Assembly: GCA_902766575.1 (NCBI GenBank)
Contig: CACXED010000226.1
Location: 1 to 13,310 of the forward strand
Reading direction: 5' to 3'
DNA: 13,310 nt
DNA from: an uncultured Ruminococcus sp.
Lineage (GTDB): Bacteria; Bacillota; Clostridia; Oscillospirales; CAG-272
Of the stretch, positions 1 through 6,165 are shown piece after piece. Within the stretch, counting starts at the first letter, position 1, and every line of letters starts with the position of its first letter. A model generated the notes under the pieces. It saw only the letters and a program-made list of their open reading frames with translations. It did no database searches and had not been told where the DNA came from. Both the position numbers and the translations under genes were made by a program.

Positions 1-804
1 AAGAACGGCGAGGATTTCGACCCGAACCGCGATATGCTGCCGATTGACGAGCTCTATGACATCGACAAGTGGGCGCTCGCGCGTCTCAACCGCCTTGTAA
101 AGCTCGCCGTCGAGGCTTACGACAAGTACGAATTCCACATCATCATAAAGTCGATCTCGAACTTCTGCACGATAGATATGTCGAAGCTCTACATCGACAT
201 CACCAAGGACAGACTCTACGTCGAAAAGACCGACTCAAAGGAGCGCCGCTCGGCTCAGACCGCGATGTATCTCATCCTCTCGTCGCTGACGAGACTGCTC
301 GCGCCGCTGCTCTCCTACACTGCCGAGGAGATATGGCAGTCGATGAAGCACCTCGATTCGGACGACAAGCGCAGCGTATTCCTCTCGGATATGCCGAAGT
401 ACGATCCCGCGCTGGATTTCGACGGCATCGAGGCTCACTACGACGCGCTGTTTGAGCTCCGCGACGACGTTATGAAGGCGCTCGAGGTCGCCCGCGCCGA
501 CAAGCTCATCGGAAAGTCGCTCGACGCTAAGGTTACGATTTATACGACCGACGACGAAGCGCTCAGGGTTCTCGAGAGCTTCGGCGAGGAGGAGCTTGAG
601 ACGATATTCATCGTCTCCGGCGTCAAGCTCGTGAAGTCCGAGCCTGCCGAGGGTTCGTTCACCGACTGCGCAAAGCTCGCCGGAGTTAAGGTCGAAGCCG
701 CCGACGGCATCCGCTGCGACCGCTGCTGGAAGTATTCCTCCGACACAGTCGAGGACGGCGATTCGCATCTCTGCCCGCGCTGCAAGGCAGTCATTGACGG
801 CTGA
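1..804 (+). CDS. ileS: Isoleucine--tRNA ligase, C-terminal part (5' end outside window)
   Basis: Isoleucyl-tRNA synthetase charges tRNA-Ile in the cytosol. Only the last 267 residues are present: the reading frame is open from base 1, so the ATG at 34 is an internal Met. The segment begins at the junction to the helical anticodon-binding domain (DELYDIDKWALARLNRLV) and includes the helix LAPLLSYTAEEIWQ typical of class Ia synthetases. It ends in a zinc ribbon with two CxxC pairs, CDRC (first Cys codon at 715) and CPRC, which together with WKY match the bacterial IleRS C-terminal zinc finger. The catalytic HIGH and KMSKS motifs lie upstream. The stop overlaps the lspA start by one base (TGATG), so translation is probably coupled. 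ileS followed by lspA is a classic Firmicutes order. Confidence 0.96.
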   Translation, partial: KNGEDFDPNRDMLPIDELYDIDKWALARLNRLVKLAVEAYDKYEFHIIIKSISNFCTIDMSKLYIDITKDRLYVEKTDSKERRSAQTAMYLILSSLTRLLAPLLSYTAEEIWQSMKHLDSDDKRSVFLSDMPKYDPALDFDGIEAHYDALFELRDDVMKALEVARADKLIGKSLDAKVTIYTTDDEALRVLESFGEEELETIFIVSGVKLVKSEPAEGSFTDCAKLAGVKVEAADGIRCDRCWKYSSDTVEDGDSHLCPRCKAVIDG

Positions 805-1286
805 TGGGTCGGATGGTTTACCTGCTCATCACGGCGCTGACGATAATCGTCGACCAGATCACAAAGCAGCTCGCCGTGACCTATCTGAAGCCGATCGACA
901 CCAAGCCGCTGATCGAGGGAGTTCTGCATCTGACCTATCTCGAGAACACCGGCGCGGCGTTCGGCATGATGAAGGATCACCGCTGGGTGTTCATGACGAC
1001 GTCGACGATAGCGGTCGTCGCGATACTCGTGTTCATGATGGGCTGGTACAATAAATTTCACGATCCCCTGCTCTTTACAGGTCTCTCGATGATCGCGGGA
1101 GGCGGGATCGGCAATATGATCGACCGCATCGCGCTCGGGTACGTCGTGGATTTTGTCGACTTCCGGCTGATAAATTTCGCGATCTTCAACGCGGCAGACT
1201 CCTTTGTCTGCGTCGGAGCGGGACTCATCGTGCTCTGGGTCATTCTCTCCGAAATAAAAGAAAAAAAGTCCTCGCAGAAAAGCTGA
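804..1286 (+). CDS. lspA: Lipoprotein signal peptidase (signal peptidase II)
   Basis: This integral membrane aspartyl protease cuts the signal peptide of diacylglyceryl-modified prolipoproteins just before the lipobox Cys. The 160-residue length is usual for the family. Visible hallmarks are the N-terminal membrane helix with VDQITK (16-21), ENTGAAFG (47-54), GNMIDR (103-108) and the two catalytic aspartates, D116 in GYVVDF and D132 in FNAADS. Four hydrophobic segments can be picked out (about 4-24, 62-82, 88-106, 132-151), and the tail is Lys-rich. The ATG at 804 overlaps the ileS stop. The 3' end lies inside a nested hairpin (1266-1315). The lipoprotein at 11796-12923 in this window would be a natural substrate. 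Confidence 0.97.
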   Translation: MGRMVYLLITALTIIVDQITKQLAVTYLKPIDTKPLIEGVLHLTYLENTGAAFGMMKDHRWVFMTTSTIAVVAILVFMMGWYNKFHDPLLFTGLSMIAGGGIGNMIDRIALGYVVDFVDFRLINFAIFNAADSFVCVGAGLIVLWVILSEIKEKKSSQKS

Positions 1287-1315
1287 CCCTCGGGTCAGCC
1301 CCCTTGCGGGGACTT
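1266..1315 (+). other. Nested hairpin across the lspA stop codon and the lspA-rluD gap
   Basis: An outer stem pairs 1266-1276 with 1305-1315 (11 pairs, one of them G-U). A five-by-five internal loop follows, then an inner stem pairing 1282-1289 (GCTGACCC) with 1292-1299 (GGGTCAGC). The structure covers the last codons of lspA and ends five bases before the GAGG ribosome site of the next gene. It is too stable to be accidental-looking, but the sequence after it (ATTTG) lacks the T run of an intrinsic terminator. It may be a processing site, an attenuator or a dispersed intergenic repeat; the sequence alone does not decide. Confidence 0.6.
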
Positions 1316-1329
1316 ATTTGAGGTAATTT

Positions 1330-2256
1330 ATGCTTATAACTCCAGAAAACGCCGGAAAGCGGCTCGATATTCTCGTCTCGGAGTGGCAGAATATAACCCG
1401 CTCGGCGGCACAGAAGCTGATATCCGGAGAGTTCGTCACAGTGAACGGCGCGGCTCAGTCGAAGAACTACAAGCTCCGAGCCGGAGACGAGCTCGAATGC
1501 GAGCTGCCCGAGCCGATCCCCGACGACGCTATCCCGCAGGATATCCCGATTGAGATAGTCTACGAGGACAGCGATCTGCTCGTGGTCAATAAGCCCAAGG
1601 GCATGGTCGTTCACCCGGCGCCGGGAAATCCCGACGGCACGCTCGTGAACGCGCTGCTCTGGCATATACGCGACCTGTCCGGTATAAACGGCGTTATCCG
1701 TCCGGGCATCGTCCACCGCATCGACAAGGACACGAGCGGACTTCTGATCGTCGCTAAGAACGATGAAGCGCACTTAGCCCTCGCCGAACAGATCAAGGAG
1801 CACAGCTTCGACCGGGAATACCGCGCGATCCTCGTCGGAAACCTCAAGGATGACTCCGGAGTCGTCGACGCTCCGATCGGGCGCTCGCCGAAGGATCGAA
1901 AAAAGATGGCGATTGTCGCAGGCGGTCGTCCGGCGCGGACTCATTACGAGGTGCTCGAGCGCTTCTCCGGCAGGCTCGGGAGCTACTGCTATGTGAAATG
2001 CGTGCTCGAGACCGGACGGACGCATCAGATACGGGTGCATATGGCGTCGCTCGGACACCCGGTGTTCGGCGACGAGGTCTACGGAGCGAACCGGACGCCC
2101 TTTGAGCGCTCGACCGGAATCGCCGGTCAGTGCCTGCACGCAAAGCTGATCGGCTTTGTCCACCCGACCACCGGCGAGCATCTCGTGTTCGACTCGCCGC
2201 TGCCCGACTATTTTGAAAATATACTCGACAAACTGCGAAAGGAATCAAGCCAATGA
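1330..2256 (+). CDS. rluD: RluA/RluD-family pseudouridine synthase
   Basis: This enzyme isomerises uridine to pseudouridine in structured RNA; the RluD branch acts on helix 69 of 23S rRNA. The 308-residue protein has an N-terminal S4 RNA-binding domain (about 1-60, with RLDILVSEW and ISGEFVTVNG) and then the catalytic domain. The signature HRIDKDTSG (129-137) holds the catalytic D132; the later motifs GRTHQIRVHM and GHPVFGDEVYG are also present. The ATG at 1330 follows a GAGG site (1320-1323) at good spacing. Its place after lspA matches the B. subtilis ylyB/rluD locus. The family is certain; the exact target uridine is inferred from position. The last four bases overlap the next gene. Confidence 0.93.
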   Translation: MLITPENAGKRLDILVSEWQNITRSAAQKLISGEFVTVNGAAQSKNYKLRAGDELECELPEPIPDDAIPQDIPIEIVYEDSDLLVVNKPKGMVVHPAPGNPDGTLVNALLWHIRDLSGINGVIRPGIVHRIDKDTSGLLIVAKNDEAHLALAEQIKEHSFDREYRAILVGNLKDDSGVVDAPIGRSPKDRKKMAIVAGGRPARTHYEVLERFSGRLGSYCYVKCVLETGRTHQIRVHMASLGHPVFGDEVYGANRTPFERSTGIAGQCLHAKLIGFVHPTTGEHLVFDSPLPDYFENILDKLRKESSQ

Positions 2257-3071
2257 AATTCTCCGATACGGCTATCGTCAGCGACATCGACGGCACATTC
2301 ACCGACCCGCATTCACAGCTCGTGAAGCGCAATCTCGACGCGCTCGAATATTACCGCGCGAACGGCGGGCTTTTCGCGACGGCGACCGGCCGCGTCCCCG
2401 AGATGATGGGCGTGCTCGAACCTGTGATAGCCAATATCACGAACATCCCCTGCATCAGCTGCAACGGAGCGTTCGCCTACGATTTTCGCGAAAACCGGGC
2501 TTACAACGAGATCTTTCTCGACGCAGACCGGGCTTCCGAGCTTGTAAAGCGCGCCGTCGCGGAGTTCCCCGAGGTCAGCGCCCGGCTCTCGTCGAAAAAC
2601 GGCAAATATGTGCTGCACAGGACCGAATACACCGAGCGGTCGGCGGGGATCGTCGGTTATCTTCCGGTGGACGAGGTTCCGCGCTGCGGCTGGTATCGCA
2701 TAGCCTTTGACGGCCCCTGCGAGTCGCTCGACGCGATACGCGGAAAATTCGAAGCCGAATACTCCGACAGCTTCGATTTCGTCAAGTCCTGCCCGACAAT
2801 CTACGAGTTCAACGACAAAAAAGCTACCAAGGGAACGGCGCTCGACAGGCTCCGCGAGCTGCTGATAAGCTCCGGACGCGCGTCGGAGAAGCTCAGGATC
2901 TACGCCGTCGGCGACTACGAGAACGATCTCGATATGCTCCGGCACGCCGATGTTCCCTGCTGTCCGGCGAACGCGATCGACAGCGTCAAGGCGATTTCCA
3001 AGCTCCGTGTATGCTCCTGCGGAGACGGCGCGATAGCCGATATCGTCGAGGCGATCGAAAAGGGATTTTAA
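2253..3071 (+). CDS. Cof-type HAD-IIB phosphatase
   Basis: A cytosolic, Mg-dependent HAD-superfamily hydrolase of the Cof/YbiV type. Family members dephosphorylate sugar phosphates, flavin nucleotides or related metabolites, and the substrate cannot be read from sequence. The 272 residues contain all four HAD motifs: motif I SDIDGT (10-15, nucleophile D11, acid/base D13), motif II ATATGR (42-47), motif III with K193 in KKATKG, and motif IV VGDYENDLDML (219-229, metal-binding D221 and D225). The region between motifs II and III is the usual IIB cap. The ATG overlaps the rluD stop (ATGA) and follows an AAAGGAA site. In many Firmicutes pyrR follows rluD; here this HAD gene occupies that place. 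A bidirectional terminator lies 26 bases downstream. Confidence 0.9.
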   Translation: MKFSDTAIVSDIDGTFTDPHSQLVKRNLDALEYYRANGGLFATATGRVPEMMGVLEPVIANITNIPCISCNGAFAYDFRENRAYNEIFLDADRASELVKRAVAEFPEVSARLSSKNGKYVLHRTEYTERSAGIVGYLPVDEVPRCGWYRIAFDGPCESLDAIRGKFEAEYSDSFDFVKSCPTIYEFNDKKATKGTALDRLRELLISSGRASEKLRIYAVGDYENDLDMLRHADVPCCPANAIDSVKAISKLRVCSCGDGAIADIVEAIEKGF

Positions 3072-3097
3072 CCGCTCCTGTCTATAGCGATCAAACT

Positions 3098-3135
3098 AAA
3101 AAGATGCGTCAGCACAAAATGCCGCGCATCTTTTT
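3098..3135. terminator. Bidirectional intrinsic terminator between convergent units
   Basis: An 11-base stem AAAAAGATGCG (3098-3108) pairs perfectly with CGCATCTTTTT (3125-3135) around a 16-base loop. The A run on the left and T run on the right give a U tract on both strands, as expected between the HAD gene ending at 3071 and the opposing membrane-protein gene ending at 3137. Confidence 0.88.
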
Positions 3136-3136
3136 C

Positions 3137-3460
3137 TTATCTTCCATTATGAAACGCATATCCGAACAGGTTGCCCATCAGCGCGAGCAGACCGTATTCA
3201 AATATGTAATGTATATCGCTCTGAGCATAGTTGAGCACGAGCGTCGGCGCAAAGATCATCGCAACAATCAGGCAGTAATACCAGACCCAGCCGTTTTGCT
3301 TTCCGAATACCAGCCCGCTTCCCAGACAGCAGGCAGGCGTCACGACCTTGAGCGCAAAATCCTCAAAAGCCGTCCCCGCCAGCAGCGGCGGGACAAAATA
3401 GAACAATACTATCATCACCGCGAGATAGGGCAGCCATTTTCTGAAAGGGACTTTTTCCAT
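3137..3460 (-). CDS. Small integral membrane protein of unknown function
   Basis: I do not recognise this 107-residue protein. It is strongly hydrophobic, with about four candidate membrane segments: 10-29, 36-53, 58-78 and 86-103. The short N-terminus MEKVPFRKW is positively charged, which suggests it starts inside the cell. A CC pair (44-45) lies in the second segment, and aromatic residues (WVWYY, 58-62) open the third. There is no signal peptide or known catalytic motif. The start overlaps the thioesterase stop by one base (TAATG) and an AGAGAGGT site lies just upstream, so it is probably the last gene of the xpt unit. Its real existence is supported by the ribosome site, the overlap and the terminator just beyond its stop. 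No function is proposed. Confidence 0.75.
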   Translation of the reverse strand: MEKVPFRKWLPYLAVMIVLFYFVPPLLAGTAFEDFALKVVTPACCLGSGLVFGKQNGWVWYYCLIVAMIFAPTLVLNYAQSDIHYIFEYGLLALMGNLFGYAFHNGR

Positions 3461-3927
3461 TATTTTACCTCTCTGCCGTGCTTTGAAAGCTCCCGGCGGG
3501 ACTTGGCGAGCTCATATTCCTCGCGTTCCTCATCGGTCTCGGGCTCGAGCGCGGGAACCGGAGTGGGCCTGTCGTTCTCGTCCAGAGCGACGAGCGTCAG
3601 GTAAGCGGAATTGATCAGCTGCCGCGTGCCGTCGCGCTTCTCGACATAGGAGCGCGTGCATACGTCCATAGACGTGCGACCGACATAGACCACCTTGCTT
3701 GTCATGACGAGCAGATCGTTGGCAAAGGCAGGCTCCTTGAATTCGAGCGCCTGAACGAGCACGGTCGTCACGTTACAGTTCGAGTGTCTGCGCGCCGCGA
3801 CCGCCGCGTTGACGTCTATCCATTCCATCAGCTTGCCGCCGAACAGCCGCGAATAGCCGTTCATCGTTCCGAGATTCAAAATGTGTACCGACTCGGTATA
3901 GGAATCGGAGGGATGCTTTACTATCAT
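3460..3927 (-). CDS. Hotdog-fold acyl-CoA thioesterase (YciA/BFIT type)
   Basis: This cytosolic enzyme hydrolyses acyl-CoA to free acid and CoA. The 155-residue single hotdog domain has the family signature N-x-G-then-FGGKLMEWID (23-38): the FGG turn and the long helix with D38, followed by AAVAARRHS. The later strands VTTVLVQALEFKEPAF and VMTSKVVYVGRTSMDV are also typical. The C-terminal tail (about 128-155) is charged and predicted to be helical and unstructured. The start overlaps the xpt stop (ATGA). An AAAGGA site exists but at long spacing, so translational coupling from xpt is likely. The acyl substrate is unknown; YciA-like enzymes usually accept a broad range. Confidence 0.88.
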   Translation of the reverse strand: MIVKHPSDSYTESVHILNLGTMNGYSRLFGGKLMEWIDVNAAVAARRHSNCNVTTVLVQALEFKEPAFANDLLVMTSKVVYVGRTSMDVCTRSYVEKRDGTRQLINSAYLTLVALDENDRPTPVPALEPETDEEREEYELAKSRRELSKHGREVK

Positions 3928-4493
3928 TTGAAGTAGATATTTCCTTTCTCGTCGAGCTCCACGACGGCGAGCGATTCGAGATGCACGCCCATCTCGCGGA
4001 TGAGCCTGCCGCCCTCCTGAAAGCCCTTTTCTATGCAGATACCGACGCCGCAGAGCGTCGCTCCCGCCTGATCGACTATATCCTTGAGCCCGAAGAACGC
4101 CTTGCCCTTTGCCAGAAAATCGTCGATTATAAGTATACGGTCGTCAGGGCTGATGAATTTCTTTTCGACGCGGATCGTATATTCCTTACCCTTGGTATAT
4201 GAGACGACCTTTGCGGTATAGATATCGCCGTCGAGATTCTTTGACTCCGACTTCTTTGCAAACACCACAGGCACGCCGAAATACTGAGCCGTTATGCAGG
4301 CGATGCCGATCCCCGACGCTTCGACGGTGAGTATCTTTGTGATCCCGTCCTTTCCGAAAAGGCGGTAAAATTCGCGTCCGAGCTCGTTGATGAGCCCGAT
4401 ATCCATCTGATGATTGAGAAAGCTGTCGACCTTGACGATCCCGCCCTCCTTGAGCACGCCGTCGCGCAGTATGCGATCTTCGAGTAATTTCAT
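3924..4493 (-). CDS. xpt: Xanthine phosphoribosyltransferase
   Basis: Xpt joins xanthine to PRPP to give XMP, which feeds purine salvage toward GMP. The 189-residue length fits the family (about 190 in B. subtilis). Diagnostic stretches are the N-terminal VDSFLNHQMD (22-31), LTVEASGIGIA (55-65), FAKKSESKNL (78-87) and the PRPP-binding motif ILIIDDFLAKGKA (120-132), followed by GICIEKGFQEGG. The ATG at 4493 follows AAAGGA at somewhat long spacing (about 11-12 bases). In Bacillus xpt is controlled by a guanine riboswitch; the 88-base gap to yunB shows no aptamer-like sequence, and no convincing promoter was found on this strand. It heads a three-gene unit with the thioesterase and a small membrane protein. 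Confidence 0.96.
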   Translation of the reverse strand: MKLLEDRILRDGVLKEGGIVKVDSFLNHQMDIGLINELGREFYRLFGKDGITKILTVEASGIGIACITAQYFGVPVVFAKKSESKNLDGDIYTAKVVSYTKGKEYTIRVEKKFISPDDRILIIDDFLAKGKAFFGLKDIVDQAGATLCGVGICIEKGFQEGGRLIREMGVHLESLAVVELDEKGNIYFK

Positions 4494-4517
4494 TTATTTG
4501 ACGATCCTTTCTTCACT

Positions 4518-4532
4518 AATAAAGATTTTATT
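4518..4532. repeat. Short perfect inverted repeat between divergent xpt and yunB
   Basis: AATAAA (4518-4523) and TTTATT (4527-4532) are separated by GAT. The repeat touches the first bases of the -35 element of the yunB promoter and sits 25 bases upstream of the xpt start codon. It could be an operator, but AT-rich 6-base arms are common by chance. Confidence 0.3.
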
Positions 4533-4559
4533 GACGTTTTTTTATATTCAGCATAAAAT
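4531..4559 (+). promoter_or_regulatory. Promoter upstream of yunB
   Basis: TTGACG (4531-4536), a 17-base spacer, and TAAAAT (4554-4559) make a near-consensus vegetative promoter. With the two preceding bases the -10 reads CATAAAAT, which differs at one specified position from the sporulation sigma-E -10 consensus CATACAnT, so the cognate sigma factor is ambiguous. The predicted transcript start is about 15 bases before the yunB ATG. Confidence 0.72.
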
Positions 4560-4581
4560 ATCACCGGGGAGAGGTGATCTT

Positions 4582-5217
4582 ATGTCGGGACGCAGATCGG
4601 GCAGAGGCGCGCGGATCGGAATGATAATAATATTCGCACTTCTTTCGGCGCTTATTCTGCTGATACTTATCGAGAGCAGGCTGAGCCCGCTTATCGCTGC
4701 ACAGGCTGAGAGCCGGGCGAAGCTCTTTGTCTCCGAGTCAGCCGCAAGGGCCGTCGCCGAGACGCTCGGTCAGGAGACGTCGGCAGCGGTCAGGGTCGTG
4801 TACGGCAGCGGCGGAGTCAGCTCGATCGAGACCGACGCGGCGGCTGTCAACCGTGTGCGCTCTGAGACCGTGAAACGGCTCTGCGCGATCCTGACCGACC
4901 CGTCGACATGCGAATTTTCTGTCCCGGTCGGAAATCTCGTCGGCAGCAGTCTGTTTTCGGGACGCGGCTTTGACATCAAGGTGAGGATCATCAGCGTCGG
5001 CGACGTTTCGGCGTCGGTCAGCTCGCGCTTTGAGTCGGCGGGGATAAATCAGACCGTCCACCGGATATATTTAAGTCTCAATGTTAATATAAATATCCTG
5101 GCAGCGTCAAAGCTCGTCCCGGTCAGGACAGACGAGGAAATTCTCGTCAGCGAGACGGTGATAGTCGGCGAGGTTCCGTCCGCGTATGTAACGGCGGATT
5201 GCTTCAGTGGGCGCTGA
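4582..5217 (+). CDS. yunB: Sporulation protein YunB family
   Basis: YunB is a sporulation protein made in the mother cell in Bacillus; its biochemical role is not known. The 211-residue protein has a basic N-terminus (MSGRRSGRGARIG), one membrane helix (about 13-30) and then an extracytoplasmic domain. Family landmarks are PVGNLVGSSLFSGRG (about 115-129), the near-invariant GINQTVHRIYL (154-164) and ETVIVGEVPSAY (191-202) close to the C-terminus. The frame stays open upstream to 4414, but ATG 4582 is chosen because GGGGAGAGGTGAT lies directly before it and the promoter ends at 4559. The ribosome site sits in the loop of a small hairpin (4560-4565 with 4573-4578). The 3' end overlaps the opposing deacetylase gene by 14 bases. 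Confidence 0.88.
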   Translation: MSGRRSGRGARIGMIIIFALLSALILLILIESRLSPLIAAQAESRAKLFVSESAARAVAETLGQETSAAVRVVYGSGGVSSIETDAAAVNRVRSETVKRLCAILTDPSTCEFSVPVGNLVGSSLFSGRGFDIKVRIISVGDVSASVSSRFESAGINQTVHRIYLSLNVNINILAASKLVPVRTDEEILVSETVIVGEVPSAYVTADCFSGR

Positions 5218-5914
5218 CCTCTCCCTGGCGAACCCTTTCGGCAACTTCGCGGTTGGTGACGTAAGCTATGTCGTCCTTTCCCGCGATCTTGTCGCAGAAG
5301 CGCTCAAAGCGATCCCAGTTTCCGAATTTATCGAGCTCAAAGCTGTGTCCCCAGAGGTAGAACAGCAGATCTCCGTCTCCCTTATAGGAGATGAACTCGT
5401 CGGTGAGACGGTCGAGCTCGGCGTACTGGCTCGGATGGAACTGACAGGTGGGATACCATGCCATCAGCCGCTCGGGAAATCCGAACGTGAAATGCGAGCC
5501 GACCGCACGAGCGTAGAAGATATCGGTGTTCCCGGTGATCACGCGGATCGTTTCGTCGTTGAAGTAAGGCCCTCCGGGATACGCCATTCCGACGATCTTA
5601 TATCCGCAGAGCTTCCCGAGCGCCTCGGCGTCGTCCCTTACCTGATGAATGATCTCGCTCTCGGAGCATTGCAGCAGATTCGGGTGAGTCACTGTGTGCG
5701 CGGCGACCTCGTGTCCGGCGTAGAGCTCCGCGACCTCGGAGGCGGATATCTCATCGTGATTTACGAGGATGCCCTCGTGAGTTATGTCGTGCCTGTTGTC
5801 AAAAAGACCCGAGTTCAGATTAAAGGTGCATTTCAGACCGTATTTATTGAGCAGCTTTACAAACCGGCGATCCTGAACCGTGCCGTCGTCAAAGCTGAGA
5901 GTCAGATATTTCAT
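5204..5914 (-). CDS. Polysaccharide deacetylase-like (NodB/CE4) protein without signal peptide
   Basis: Members of carbohydrate esterase family 4 remove acetyl groups from N-acetylated sugars using a metal-bound Asp/His triad. In this 236-residue protein, motif 1 is LSFDDG (6-11, D9 and D10), motif 2 is HTVTH (73-77) and motif 3 is replaced by YPGGPY (112-117); a late motif GHSFEL carries H190. The catalytic set is therefore plausibly complete, but motif 3 differs from the usual RxPY/F form. No signal peptide or membrane anchor is visible, unlike wall-acting members, so the substrate may be cytosolic. ATG 5914 is preferred over the in-frame TTG at 5932 because the GAAAGGAA site lies between them at correct spacing. 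A strong promoter lies upstream at 5951-5979. Confidence 0.85.
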   Translation of the reverse strand: MKYLTLSFDDGTVQDRRFVKLLNKYGLKCTFNLNSGLFDNRHDITHEGILVNHDEISASEVAELYAGHEVAAHTVTHPNLLQCSESEIIHQVRDDAEALGKLCGYKIVGMAYPGGPYFNDETIRVITGNTDIFYARAVGSHFTFGFPERLMAWYPTCQFHPSQYAELDRLTDEFISYKGDGDLLFYLWGHSFELDKFGNWDRFERFCDKIAGKDDIAYVTNREVAERVRQGEVSAH

Positions 5915-5950
5915 CGCGCTGTTTCCTTTCAATGTTTAGAGATATATAAT

Positions 5951-5979
5951 ATTATAATACATTTCCCACGCAAAATCAA
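5951..5979 (-). promoter_or_regulatory. Promoter of the polysaccharide deacetylase gene
   Basis: Read on the minus strand: TTGATT (5979-5974), a 17-base spacer, and TATAAT (5956-5951). The start of transcription would be near 5944, about 30 bases before the ATG at 5914. The opposing divIVA-like promoter begins 28 bases away. Confidence 0.78.
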
Positions 5980-6007
5980 CATATTCCGAAAAATTCTTTA
6001 TAAACAC

Positions 6008-6036
6008 TTGAGAAATTCATAAATGTGTGGTAAAAT
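6008..6036 (+). promoter_or_regulatory. Promoter of the DivIVA-like/XRE/ispF unit
   Basis: TTGAGA (6008-6013), a 17-base spacer, and TAAAAT (6031-6036). Transcription would begin near 6043, leaving an untranslated leader of about 120 bases before the ATG at 6166. Confidence 0.75.
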
Positions 6037-6042
6037 ATAATT

Positions 6043-6147
6043 ACCTGTCAGAAATCAGTCGGTTTTGCGCCCTGCGTGACCCGGGCGCTAATTACGAAAG
6101 CGGCGTCAGCTGTCTCTCCCTATCGCCGCAAAAAATAATTTTCTGTG
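6043..6147 (+). ncRNA. Predicted structured 5' leader (three-way junction), unknown class
   Basis: Between the promoter and the ribosome site three pairings nest into one junction. A possible closing stem pairs CAGAAA (6049-6054) with TTTCTG (6140-6145). A perfect 6-pair GC stem joins GCGCCC (6067-6072) and GGGCGC (6083-6088). A second perfect 6-pair GC stem joins GCGGCG (6100-6105) and CGCCGC (6124-6129). The 3' closing strand ends just before the AAAGGA ribosome site (6148-6153), a layout seen in translational riboswitches and ribosomal-protein-type leaders. It did not match by eye any riboswitch consensus I know (c-di-GMP, ydaO, THF, ZTP, fluoride, SAM types). No protein of credible composition is encoded here. 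Confidence 0.45.
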
Positions 6148-6165
6148 AAAGGACTGGTCATCATA

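Noticed and set aside
1240..1773. A minus-strand frame crossing the lspA-rluD hairpin
   Set aside because: Both plus-strand genes carry complete family motifs, and the antisense product shows no domain features.
4414..4581. An N-terminal extension of yunB by 56 codons
   Set aside because: It would run through xpt on the other strand and through the yunB promoter, and the extension has no match to YunB; ATG 4582 has a strong ribosome site.
5207..6022. A 271-codon open frame on the plus strand opposite the deacetylase
   Set aside because: The opposite strand encodes the CE4 motifs with a ribosome site and a strong promoter; this frame runs through that promoter and has no recognisable features.
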